From Thuidium tamariscinum (taxonomy: Eukaryota > Streptophyta > Bryopsida > Hypnales > Thuidiaceae): a DNA stretch of 64,000 nt. The number at the start of each line of letters is the position of its first letter. Position 1 is the first letter of the stretch. Positions 13,007 to 25,118 of the stretch are shown one piece after another. Position numbers and translations under genes: made by a program. The notes beneath the pieces are model-generated. The model searched no databases. It saw only the letters and a program-made list of their open reading frames with translations, and was not told where the DNA came from. Location: assembly GCA_947034885.2 (NCBI GenBank), contig OX344752.2, positions 27,532,386 to 27,596,385 of the forward strand. Reading direction: 5' to 3'.

Positions 13007-13159
13007 CACTACAAGAAAATAGGGGTATAAATGACTTATCTACAATGCTTGCACTGACAACAATGACTGCAAAATAGTCATTTTGTAGTCATTTTGCAAT
13101 CATTGTTGTTGGTGCAATCATTGTAGACAAGCCATTTACACCCCCATTTTCTTGTAGTG
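13007..13159. mobile_element. CACTA-type MITE (CACTACAAGAAAAT ends)
   Basis: The 153-bp element begins CACTACAAGAAAATAGGGG and ends with the reverse complement. The interior is also largely self-complementary (GCAATCATTG / CAATGATTGC motifs). The terminus is the classic plant CACTA sequence. The flanking triplets CTC and CAC agree at two of three bases, so the target duplication has probably mutated. Confidence 0.75.
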
Positions 13160-14130
13160 CACTAATCCTAAATTACATATCCTACTTGAATCGTTTTATC
13201 TCCTACCCCCCAACTTATATAAGTAGCATGTTTTCTCAAATCCTCCACATATTAAATGGTTTTAGAAGCAAGATAAATTCATGCATGAAGTAAACAATTA
13301 TATTAGGATAGACAAACTAGATTAAAAGGTTGGATGAAAGTGAAATTGCAATTGTTTATTTATCCAAAAAATTCCTTTTTCAAGTGGCAAATGTTAAATT
13401 ATCAAATTAATTAATTATTCACTTATGTAGTGCTGAAGATTCTTTGCACCTATTGTAGTACATTTGACATCATGCAAAACCAAAGCTCTCCAAGGGTGCA
13501 TGATAATGATTGTATGGTTTGTATAAAATAGTGAAATTAGGTTGCCTTCACAACTAGGTTGCATAAAAAATTAGATTGCCTAACATCAAGAAAGCAACAT
13601 TACAAGGCTTCAAAGTCAACAAATATTTCTAAAAATATTCCCATTTGTAGACACAGAGGTTCATGAGTCTCAATTACAAGAACACCTAATTCAAAAGTAG
13701 TGCATTCTTGTACAATGACTGAAAATATTCATATAGTGTTCACTGTGAAGAAATTAATGTGGGGCAAGAAAATTTCACTATTTTCTGTAAGTGAATTAAG
13801 GACCAAATGATTACCGTATTAAATTTTCTTATGAAGTGCCCATCACCGTTATCGGTCAAAAGCACGCTAGCACAAAGCAGAGCCTTTGGAGACAGACGGG
13901 TACTTTGTCAATATGTCTATTCTCTGCAACATGAATACTTGTACAGTACATCAAAGCGACGAGGAATACGTCACCCACTGCCGCCAAGCACTGTTTGAAT
14001 TTAAAAGTTCAGAATACTGGTACAATACAAGAGGCAATTTTCTCTTCAAAGGATATGAAAATCTGCGTAAAATGGAGCAACAGATCTACATGGAACCAAC
14101 TAGAATGAGAACAAGAATCTGTTTCAAGCA
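13160..14130. other. Downstream flank and probable 3' UTR of the CCDC93-like gene
   Basis: No independent gene. Plus-strand open frames at 13807-14290 overlap the terminal exon of the minus-strand CCDC93 homologue and are its antisense shadow. The part nearest 14130 is probably its 3' UTR. Confidence 0.4.
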
Positions 14131-16639
14131 TCAAAGAGGGGGTACAAAAGAGTTAGGGTCGTGTTCAAGGGGAGATACAAGGGCTGGAAGAGGAATATCG
14201 CTCGAATCAACGGCAGCGTATGACTCCAAAGTTGCTCGCAATCTCTCATTTTTGGCGCATTCGTCCTGCAACGTCAACCAGCTAAAATGAGGCATGTGAC
14301 ACGGTAATCATGTATTATTAGTAGAAACATGTATCCAAATTCACGCCTGTTTTTTTTGCTATTTTTAATTTTTTAAGTGCTAAGAAGACTGGTTTCTTCG
14401 AATGTTTCTGTAGAAGAGATCTAGGATAGAGAGACAGAAAAAAAGGTATTGGACGTGGATAGATTCCTGTATTGTGCTCAATGGTTTTCTCGATTAGAAG
14501 AAACCTAATTCAAATCTGGAAGCAAAGTAGAAGTGTTCTTGTAAGCTAGTTTAAAACCTTAAGAATAAGGTAAAAATGAAATACCTGGAACTGCTTGACA
14601 AGTGAAAAGTAGTTTCGCTGGGCAGTGACGCATGCCATATGTTTTTCCTTTAAAGCATTGTATGTATCTTTCTCTACCTCTAATCGTTTTTCCATCTTCA
14701 ATAATTTCTGCATCATATCAAGGAACCATTGCTGTTTCAGACACATGAAAGGAATCTCCATATTATACAGCGAACCATGTGAAGAAAGAAAAGTCCATTC
14801 AAGTCTTAGGAATCCATCGGAAGGAATCGTCGATTCTTAGCCCGTCGGTTAGAGCGTGTTGCAAACAGATTTTGTCCAGATTATTTCGTACTGCTAAAAC
14901 CTGAAATCAGAGTGTAGACAAAGATACAGGACATAGTACGCATTGGATAACCTTTACTCCCGCTTGGTATTCTCAACAGAATCAGATTTTAAAATGGAAC
15001 TAGAAATACCGAGAGAAGCCATTGTACCTGCTTCACCCCTTTCACAATTCCTTCCATTGACTCCACAAATTTGGCACGCCCTCCTGGGGTCGTCATTGCA
15101 GCCTCAAACTGCAAAGCGAGAAAAATTTCACTAAACAAAAAAGGACCAACACGACATCCATGACATAACCGAGCATCATGTTCCCTTCTGATCAACAGGA
15201 CACATGTTCACATGATGCAGACAACCAGCGTCTCTTACAATACTTCAATTCATTCCATTCTAAGCTGCACCAGACGCAAGATGGGACAACAGAGTGACAA
15301 GTGTACACACCTGGGAATGGATCGAGTTAAGTAAAGAAGTCTCTTTCATAGTGAGCTCGTGAGCTTCAGCAAGTGCATTATAAGTCGCATAGTATTTCCT
15401 TGTCTCAGCTAGCTTCCGCTGTGATAATCAAAAACAGGAAACAACAACAGATTGAGACCTCAGATCAGGGGACAACCTTCCATAATTCTCCTGCGGCCTC
15501 AATATGAAGAGGCGGGCGCTTAGATCACATGATAACAATTGATTATTAGCGATTGGAAAGAGAGGATAATGACGTCTAAGCATTGAACCTGTATGTGCAG
15601 ATAGAGCTCCACAAATCGACGTTCATATCTGAATCCTCCAACATATAACACGTTCAGATAAAAATTGTTTTTGCATCTAAAAGGTTGATATCTATCAGCC
15701 TCAAATTGCCACCCCAGATATCATGGAGTATCTATGAGGCTGCAAACGAAAGTGGTCAGGAAAATAGTTCCTCTCCAGAATAAGAGGTGCAGTACATTCT
15801 TCTCCCGTTGGTCTCAATAGAAACAATTCGCTACGAAATAGAGTGAAGAATTGATTGAGATCAAAGGCACAACTTCCACTATGCAGTCACTCAATCGAAG
15901 TAAAACAAAATCCAGAGTTTCTCTTGCAACTTACTGAATAAGCTCAGATTGTGTAGGCACATCATCCAACTGCCTTTGCATGCGGGCAACTTCCCGGCAT
16001 TTCTTGGCAAGCTCCTGGATAACATGAAGTATGCTTAAAGAGAGAGCGCAAATCGTCACGTGTGACAATCAAGCAACATACGGTAGGAGTGATTGATGTT
16101 GTATGACCAGAAGTAACCGTAAACCACTAGCATAGATTTTTATCAACAAATAGATAGTCACTCATTGAGTGGAACAACAGAAAATGTACTGTACACTCCA
16201 ACAAAGAAGGAAATTTCAAAATAAATGATAAAAAGTTAAGTTCATCTTACTTTTCGAACAGATCCGAGCTTCAATAAATCAGCCTCATACATGGTCTCAA
16301 CATCTGCTTGCCTTTCTGCTTGCTCTGCAAGATTTAGTAGTGGATCTTGCAGCTGCTTAATACGAGCAATCAGTTCCGCTCTCTTCTTTTTACAGCTTGC
16401 TCGGAATTCAGTTTCCATGTTTTTAAGGTTCTGACCACACATTGCCAATGTATCAGATGACACCAAAACTGCATAAGTATTATCACCAGCCAAACATGAC
16501 AAATCCAAAATGAAAATAGTGCCAGCCATGACCAAAATGAATTCATTTTAATCTATCTCCTGAATCTAATCTCTTGAATCGAGACGAATAATATACATCA
16601 ACTTTCAAAGACAAAGAGAAGAATTACAACACCAGTGGA

Positions 16640-16675
<36 letters not shown>

Positions 16676-19600
16676 AGAATCGGAGCAATGGTCATGGACA
16701 TACATTCGTTTCTTGTAATAAAGAAATTATGTCCTTAACCACTGGGCCTGCATCCGCATCATCTGCGGCATGGTGTAGTTCTGCTCTTTCTGCAACCAGT
16801 TCTGCCCAATGCTCCTCCTGCCTTCCTAAAAAGGGCCCACGTGCAAACAATGCACACAAGCAAGAAAGATCTCTCAATCAAACACTGTGATTCAAAATCG
16901 TCACACATAATCATGATGATTTGATATCGACAGTCAGATTTTGAAGAAACATTCTCCTCGATAGAAACCAGAGGAGGTTGTACAAGCAGCAGATTCAGGT
17001 ATGAATGACATGCGAAATAATCTCCTAAATCTCATCTTAGTAACCAGGTGATATAAAAGTGAACAATCAAGTAAAACTGCGTGAAGAGCACCTGTTTTCT
17101 TATTGAAAGGTCAATTTCTTCAGCAGCAGTCACTGCAGAATCCTTCTTTATTTGCAGCTGGTCAATCCTAGCTTTCTGGAACTCTATCTGTTTCTCAAGA
17201 GCTGCAGTCTGCACCAGAAAGCAACAAATTAATTAAAAAGAAGAAGGTACTTATGTTACTACGGATAACTCCTACCTACTTAAACAGAACTGACAACGAA
17301 AAAAATAATTACTTGACGTGGCTCTCATCCATTCTCCTAGCCCTACACAGGTGTTAGCAGTCAAGTAGATCAAGCTTGCTCAAGACCAACAGGCTCAAGA
17401 ATCGTCACAAAATGATATATGGCGGATTGCATTGAGGATTTGATATCAGCACTACTAGACTCTATGTTATGGTACTGTAACGATTAGCTAAAATACAGTT
17501 CAATTAAAAAAAACTTGTGCAGCTCTTGAATGTAGTAAAGCTGTTGCTCGAGAGAAGAACTAACATCAATAGCCTTCAATTCCGGACGCAGAGCATTGGC
17601 ATCATTTAACTGAAGTTCCAAAAGACTGTCACTGCATAACAGCATGAAGAAAGGTTAGGAGCGACTATCCTGAACTCGCTATATATCAAACTGGTGTAAA
17701 GATCGCATTAAGAGAATAACAGATTGGGAGGGTTACAGAACGGTTCAGCAACCTGCTACATCCTAAGCCGTCGCCACAAGAATTTCTTGAACAGCAAACA
17801 TGGCATCTACCAGCTCAGCAAGAGTGGTTCTACAAGGGATTCAATTGGATAGTTTCAAGTACACTTTTGCGACACAAATGATGCCGAACGTTTAGACTCA
17901 TTACACATTATGAGAATGCCAGTTATATCCCTCTTACAGTTATCCTGTTTGATAATGACCATGCAAAACGAAAAATGACGACTCAAAGTTACCCCCCGTC
18001 AGAAGCATGTGGCTTTAGATGTAGCATGCGAAACATCAACACAAACTGCAGAATATAAAGTAGTAAGCCTACCTGATCTGCAGGTATTGCTGATCACCAG
18101 AATCTGCTGTTGAAGACCTCCGTGTAAGGTTTATCCGATCCTGCATGTGACAACCAACCCTCCTTCCCTTACTCTCTGATATCAATCAATCTATCATCTG
18201 CATAAATCTATCATAATTTTAGGTGGCAAGGTGCACTTCCAGAAGGCAAAATGGACGATCTTATTGTACCGCGCATCATGTCGACTTGTTTCGAATGTGA
18301 GCGATGAGTCACGGTCCGACAATCAGGGGAAACTCAACAATAGGTGTGAATTTAACACCACTTCCAGGCGGCTCTAAATGCCGGATTAACTACATAATGA
18401 TGACAACGCTTAAAATAAAGTAGACGTTCAGAAACAAGCTTGAAAGTATCCTCATCATGGACATATGCTTACGGAATGTAGAATGTCTGCAAAGACCTAC
18501 CAGGTGAGCATGCTCATCAGAAGCTTCTCCAGGGAGCTCATAGTGTCGATGAAACGTCCACAGGGAATATTTTCTCAGCTATCAAACAAATGTTTCACAA
18601 AGATCAGAAACATGCACCCCACTATACTCCCACACAAAACTTGAAAGAATATTAACCAAAAGAAAGGACACTATGAATACCCTCAAAATCACACTAAAAT
18701 TCACTTATGCTACCAGCAAAGATAAGCCCAGTCAACGACCGGTCATCAGAAGGCAGAACAAAACGTAGATATAATATCTCACTCCTAGGTCTACAAGTGC
18801 ACTAACCTGATCGCCGGATTCTTCTCTACTTTGTAAAACTCGCTTCACTAGCCATTGAACTACTAACAGAACAGCCGGATAATCGAGACCCTGAATTTGG
18901 TGCGCCTGAAGCGGGTAAGGGCACCCCATGCGATCTAATGCCTCCTCAATAGCCTCCCCAACCTTGCTGCACATCACCAGACGAGCTCCCTTATTCATAA
19001 AACTCTTCAGAAGCTATAATCAAGGGAATTGATCAATTTTTTTGTGGCATTGTAGCGATTACTCAAAACTGCAAGGAAGGTATTCAGTCAAGAACCTTAT
19101 GATTGTCGAATATGTTCACTTGACCTAGGAAATTTCCCCATGACAGGCAAAAATCTCAGGAGAAAGGTAGTAGGCCAGTCCACAAGATTCATAAATAACT
19201 CTTTCTGTAGGAGACTATTTCGCGCTTCTTAGAACATAGCAGTGCTGCTGCTACATTTATACAAAATTCGCAAAAATTACTAAATGACTTCGAATAACAA
19301 TAGCCATTTTGGTAGAATATTCTAGATTTTCACTAACTTTGTAGTTGCTTGCTAGATTTGATACATTTTTGATTCATTATGACAAAACATTTGTAGAAAA
19401 TCTTGCATGTTTAAGCTAATTGCCCCCCAAACTCCTTAAGTGATATTAGTTTATTATTTTCCCTTGCAGCAATCTGGCTAAAGTTCGTGCAATTTTTTTA
19501 CTGGAACATAGCTCCAAATTGTAACAGTATTATTCCGATTTTACAAGACGAATACCTGAATCCATCGTGCAGCGGGCGACAACCAGGTTGGCTCATAACA

Positions 19601-20227
19601 GAGCCATTCCATGAGCAGAGTCGAATAGCGAGGCAAACAATCAATGGCACAAATCCAGTCTGCTATAATTTGAAACATTCTAAACCTACAAAACCACTCC
19701 ACATCCAGTCGCATGCTGTCCACAATATTCCCGTTATACTTCTGCTCCCGCCAAGAAATTTAAATTCTCAAGATTAGGTGAAAGTTTCTTGGTTTGCATA
19801 CTTTAATTTTATTTTGAATTCAAGCTTAAGTCTTTTTTTAATCCTAATTAACATGATTTCCAACAAACCTTCAATAAAACTCCAACAAACCTCCAACAAA
19901 CCTTCACCGTATCAATGATTTTAGGATGCGAGGACGATCTCGTCCCAGTTAATGTCCTGCAGCATTACTACTACCTTGATCCTTCTCTACAAAAGCGAGA
20001 TATTCAGAAACTTACATCTTATAGCCCAGGGTGGCATCGTCGTCGTAGAGAACGTCGAAATCCACATCCACATTGCTAGCCGCGATCGCCCATGCCAATC
20101 CTCCAGTGAGGATATCAAATGGAGAGAGAGTCGATATCTGAGCTCGAAAGTATCCCCCGGACAACAAAAGCTCCGCAATCTCCCGCAGGAGCTCCACTCT
20201 CTCCTCGTCCTGCTCCATCTTCGTCAT
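14131..20227 (-). CDS. CCDC93: CCDC93 homologue, subunit of the endosomal CCC complex (multi-exon)
   Basis: CCDC93 joins CCDC22 and COMMD proteins in the CCC complex, which works with retriever and WASH in endosome-to-surface recycling. About 15 exons encode ~550 aa (human ~630). Exons: 20227-20016, 18966-18807, 18578-18501, 18140-18073, ~17829-17778, ~17631-17515, 17208-17092, 16817-16704, 16430-16251, 16014-15935, 15628-15589, 15418-15311, 15108-15028, ~14707-14585, 14265-14131 (stop TGA). Phases agree at most junctions; exons 5-6 and the start of exon 14 are uncertain. The N-terminal NN-CH domain shows GGYFRAQISTLSPFD, then CPYPLQAHQIQGLDYPAV and VVQWLVKRV. The C-terminal coiled coil shows REVARMQRQLDDVPTQSELI, SLLNSIHSQFEAAM and YFSLVKQFQDECAKNERLR. 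All align in order with animal CCDC93. The first in-frame ATG is at 20227; another at 20218 has better context. Identity is firm; the exon model is by eye. Confidence 0.85.
16638..16676. repeat. (GAAA)n microsatellite in a CCDC93 intron
   Basis: About ten uninterrupted GAAA units in the intron between the exons at 16704-16817 and 16251-16430. It is likely length-polymorphic. Confidence 0.9.
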
Positions 20228-20520
20228 CACGCCACCATACCGCACCAAATTTTGTCAGACATCGCTCAGTAAAATTGCGACATCGACATACGGCTTCATG
20301 CAGAATCCGGAAGAGTGCCGCAAGGGTGTAATATCTGCGCTTTAGGGTTTCGATCGGAAGCCAATTCAAGACTCCACGAGGAGGACATGAAAGCTCAAGA
20401 GCGAAATGCGCCATGGATGACAAGTTGACAACGATGATGACGGAGACGACGGATGAAATTGTCGTAAATGAACTCGGATGAACGATGTTCCGGCATCGTT
20501 GACCAGAACTATTTAATATT
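20228..20520 (-). promoter_or_regulatory. 5' leader / promoter of the CCDC93 homologue, with overlapping uORF
   Basis: Upstream of the start the DNA is GC-richer. An out-of-frame ATG at 20414 opens a frame that runs past the main start to about 20115, so it could act as an inhibitory upstream ORF if transcription starts beyond 20414. A TATTAAATA sequence near 20505-20515 (minus strand) could serve as a TATA element about 90-100 bp before that ATG. The transcription start cannot be read from sequence alone. Confidence 0.3.
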
Positions 20521-21121
20521 ATTTTCTTCTCTAATATCGCCTTCTCTTATGCTCTTTGAACTCCTTTTAGTCACAATCCTGCTTGTCATGTCCTTGAATT
20601 TGCATGGAGTACTGAGGTAGGCAAGTCTATTACCACCCTAATTTGCAATCTGACTATCTTAGGGTTAATTTCAAAGGGGACATATATTTCTCATATTTTT
20701 TTAGAGGTGTGTACTTGTTTCATGTATAAAACCCATGTAGAATTGTAAATTTTTGAATAAAATTGTAATTTTTGTGAATTTTTGAAGTGGTTAGACTTGA
20801 AATTACAAAATTGCTCCTATGTTAGAATTATAAACAATCCATCAACAACTTATAATCACCTAAATCAAGTAGTAGGCATTTTTTATTAATGGAGTCACAC
20901 TTTACCCCATATTATTATAGAATCTCTAATTTTGGTATAGAATTCTTAGATTTTGTCATAAAATGAAGGAAATTGGGGGGGATTCTAGGTGGAAATGGGG
21001 CCAAAAATAAATGATAGAATTGGACTGGTCTAAGGAAGGAGGTCTGTAACATGCCCATCCAAGAGCTAAAACTCAATTTGGAGAGGTGAAAATTCTTGAA
21101 TTTTTTTTTAGTAAATTTTCC
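20521..21121. other. Intergenic DNA, nothing recognised
   Basis: AT-rich gap between the CCDC93 promoter side and the next mobile element; no feature supported. Confidence 0.5.
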
Positions 21122-22052
21122 TTAACCCCTAAAGGACCGCAACTATGTTTCCACCAAAACTGCTCCAAAACTGTCATTTCTAGGACAACTACCAAATTTA
21201 AGAGAAAAAACAATTTTTGACATATGTAACCGTAGGATCTTTTAGTACACTAGTTTGGAAAGATGTAGAAAAAATTTCAGAAATTTCCACCATGTAGATT
21301 GCAAGATATTAGTGTTTGAAGTTACAAAAATCATTTTTTTCCCACTGTGAAAATCTGGGCAGCTGCACTTCAGAAGGCCACATTTGTATAAAAAAATGTC
21401 CAAAATGGTTGAAAATCTTTGGATTCATTTTTCAATTCAAGTTGGCTACATGCTTGAAAGTTTTCATATCATTTGGAATTGTACAACATGTACAAAAAAA
21501 ATAATAAGTAGAAAGAAGTAGAAAATGATTCAAAATACAAAAATGGTAACAATTTATTTATTGAATTGAAAAATGACAATCCCAATGGTTCAAATGTTGT
21601 AATAAACAACTTACACCCAGTGTTTTTATTTTTTTTCAAAATATTGAAAATTGAGTAAAATAAAGGACTTCAAAGTTTATTTCAAAGAAGAGAATCCATA
21701 ACTACCCGCAAACTAAAATCCTTCATAACTTTTGATTCATTAATCCAAATGGAAAGATTCTAAGCTTTCCGTGTATATATAAATCTATAAAATCAATTTC
21801 AAGTTTTTATTTCCAAAAAAAGTGATTTTTTTTATCTGCCCAAACTGCCCAAGTTGAGAAACAAACAACATTTTATGCAATAACTTTTCAACCATGTAGT
21901 CAAAAGTCACGAAAATTGTTGGGCTTCAAAGATACTCCTTGTCCACACCTTCTATTAAAGTTTGGTTCGAAAATATGAAAATCTCTAGCCACATGTACCT
22001 GCCCAAAATCGCTATGTTGCCAAAAAAGGCATGTTGGTCCTTTAGGGGTTAA
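21122..22052 (+). mobile_element. TTAA-flanked non-autonomous DNA element, copy 2
   Basis: This 931-bp unit begins TTAACCCCTAAAGGACC and ends with the exact reverse complement GGTCCTTTAGGGGTTAA. It is collinear with the element at 3728-4681 through the interior (GTAACCGTAGGATCTT, CAGCTGCACTTCAG, GCTATGTTGCCAAAAAA). The 17-bp perfect terminal repeat makes it the best-preserved copy. Short ORFs inside are not conserved between copies. Non-autonomous; possibly piggyBac- or Sola3-like from the TTAA ends. Confidence 0.7.
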
Positions 22053-22639
22053 AGACAAGTGGAATTGATCTAACCCAAGTTGTTTCATATTTTTTAAAGC
22101 TTTGCTGAATTATTTATAAACTTTTGAAGTCAAAATGGCAAGGGCTCTAGAAGCACTCACCCCACAAAATGTACATTGTTTGTATATTCTTCTAAAGGTG
22201 AAAAAGCAGCATATACAAATAGTGAATATTTGAGAAGGTGAGCAATTTTAGAGCTTGAGCGGTTTTTGAGCCTCTTACCTTACTTAGTGAAATTGGATTG
22301 CAAACAATTATGGATTGGACTACCTTAAAATTGATCATAAAGATAGATATAATTGAATTTTTTTCCTTGAATATCAAAAAAAACTATAATTAGAGATCAA
22401 ACTTTTTTATGGATTCAAAATGAAGCTTTCTTGAATTTTGTCCCTAGTTTTGCTTTCATTACTGAGATCTTACAAGTACATAGAATGTAGGACAAGGGAT
22501 TGTATTTCTAGAAAAGAATTACAAGTTTAGAGCTTAACTCAAGACTGAGTGGTGGGCTACAATGCATTTGTTGTTAGGACCACATTTTTACTTTAGCTCA
22601 TAATTTGAGACCAAAATTTGAACACTTTACAATTAATTG

Positions 22640-24304
22640 CTAAAGCCTTAAACTATGTCATTTGGTAACATAGCAATTTTGGATAGCTCACTATGAATGA
22701 AGTTTTCATTTTTTTTTTGAAACTTTTACACAATATGTGATGATGGAATAACTTTACCCCTAATTGCTTCAACAACCATATATGGTTGATCTGAAATTCC
22801 AAGCCCATTTGTGTGCAAGCACTTAAATTTGTTTGACCAATTTAAGAAAATTTCAAGTAGTTTTAAGTGTTAACTATTGAAAATTTTCATTTTTCATTAA
22901 AAAAAAAGTACATCATTGATTATTGAGAGGTCTTCAAAGGCATACATGTACGATAAGTGAAGAGTAAAGCTTGCCAATTTTACATCATTTCCTAGCTTTG
23001 TACAAAGTTAGCAATTTCACTTGACTTGAGATCTAAGAAATTGTATATATCCATTTGCTTTGAGGATGGTTTGAATGGAAAGAGTGAAGTGTTTTCATGA
23101 TATCCACCATTGAGAATTTAAACATGCAACTATTGATTTGGAGCTATTTGTAATTTCTACTTATAAAAAATAATTGCATTTTAACAATTGCAAGGTTGAT
23201 TGTGTAATGAGTTTAATATCTTTTTATGTGAAATTAAGGTTTTTAGAAGTGCATTTTAGTGTGCTAACAATCTTTATAGTTGTTCATGTCACCTCCAATC
23301 CCCCAAAAAATTTATATGCAAATTTAGAAATTATTGTGGGAAATGACAACATACTAAATATAAAAATGTACTCTTCTCTTGTTAGAATCTCACAACTCCT
23401 ATGCAATTTTGTACTCAAAATTTTTGTATTTACTAATAAACAAGATTTTTAAACATCTATATAGTTAGATTTTGGAAATACAATCAGTTTGCTTCATCAG
23501 GTATGACTACAACTCTACAAGCCAATGCACTTTTTTCATAGTCAAAATACACTTAGAAAAGCTTGGGCATTTAGGAGTTTATGCACAACAATTTATATAA
23601 CTTTGACAATATGGTTAAAAAATTATTGTATGATACGTAGTTTTCATTCCTTAAAGGGCAACTCAAGCAACTAAAAAACTTCTTTAAAATCACTTTTTAA
23701 GGAAATAAAAATTTAGAATTAGTTATCAATGAAATCTCTATTCTAAGATAAATTTACTTTGAAATCCTTTATTTAATGCAGTTTTTAATAATTTTGGAAA
23801 AAAAATAAAAACATTAGATGTAGATTATTTAATACAATATTGTAATGATTGGGATTTGAATTTTTGAATTTTGTGAATAAATTGTCAACAATTTAGTATT
23901 TTAAATCATTTAGTATTTTTTTTACTTACTTTTTTTTTTCTATTTGTTGTAAAATTCCAAATGATTTGAAAATTTTCAAGTACATAGCCAACTTGCCTTG
24001 AATAAGAATCCAAATAATTATTACAATTTTGGACTTTTTTCATACAAATATGACCTTGTGAGTGCACCTACCATATTTTTTGAGGACTACAAAGGAATTT
24101 CTTGACAATTCAAATACTAATATCTTGCAATCTATATGGTGGGAATTTTTTAAGTTTATTCTACATCTTTTCAAACCAATGTACTACGTTGAGATCCTAT
24201 GGTTAGGTGTGTTAAAAAACATTATTAAAAAAATTTGATACTTATCCTAGAAATGGTAGTTTTGGAGTGTTTTTGGTGAAAATATATTCAAAAACCTAAA
24301 GGAA
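22640..24304 (-). mobile_element. Degenerate, interrupted TTAA-family element (inverted)
   Basis: 22660-22780 resembles the reverse complement of the right part of the element at 3728-4681 (AACATAGCAATTTTGG, AGCTCACTATGAATG). 23630-24300 resembles the reverse complement of its left part, down to CTATATGGTGGGAATTT, GATCCTATGGTTAG and a decayed end near 24300. About 850 bp of unrelated DNA lies between the two halves, so the copy was probably split by a later insertion. Confidence 0.5.
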
Positions 24305-25114
24305 TTATGTTTGATAAATACTAGTGCAACTTTGGATATGAGATATTATCACCTAAGCATTAAAGATTGCAAGATACAATAATAAAGAAATATTTCTACA
24401 TCAGTAGAGGGACAAATTAGAATCACTATAGTTTTCTTTCAAAAATTAGTGCAAAGCAATGATATTTGAAATTGCACTTGATTAAAATAGTGTTGTTATG
24501 TTCAATTAGTCTCACATTCTCTACTAGGATTATTAGAGTATCTAAAGAGAGTGTGGACCAAAGTATGTGGACCAAATAACAAAGGCTTTTTAAAAAAAAA
24601 TTTAATGGTCAAAAAGGCAATATATCATTTTTTCTATATGCTAGAGTTGCAAGTTTAAAGAAGAGCTAAGAGTTTTTAGGTGGAAATATGTAGAAATTTT
24701 CTAAAAGATTAATTGGCAAGTTCTTAATATAGTTTAATTTTGGTTGGATGATAGTGTTGGAAGATGAAAAGTTTAAGTGATAAATATAACAAATTTGTGC
24801 AAGGAAAATCATAAACAAGAGTACAAATTTTAACCCCTAAATTCGCCCTTTCTTGCAATGACCCAAGAAATATATATATATAAAATTTGAAAAAGAAATA
24901 TATTAAAAATTGAAAAATACACAGAATTTTTATCATATATAATTTTTAAAAGAAATTTGGAATGTTTATTTTTAAAAGAATATTAAAATAGAATAAAAAA
25001 TGGCAATTTGACACTACATTTGAGGCAATCACATGGTACATGATTTCAAGATTTTTAATACTTTAAAAAATGATTTTTTATTTTATTTGTTGCCTAGGCT
25101 AGCTAGAAAAAGAA
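24305..25114. other. Intergenic DNA with one transposon-end relic
   Basis: No gene. A fragment near 24847-24866 (CCTTTCTTGCAATGACCC) matches the right terminus of the 4-bp-TSD element family described at 25119 and 55585, without a matching left end. Confidence 0.5.
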
Positions 25115-25118
25115 CCAC

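Noticed and set aside
13886-14290. 134-codon plus-strand ORF
   Set aside because: Covers the antisense of the terminal CCDC93 exon, whose frame matches the family C-terminus.
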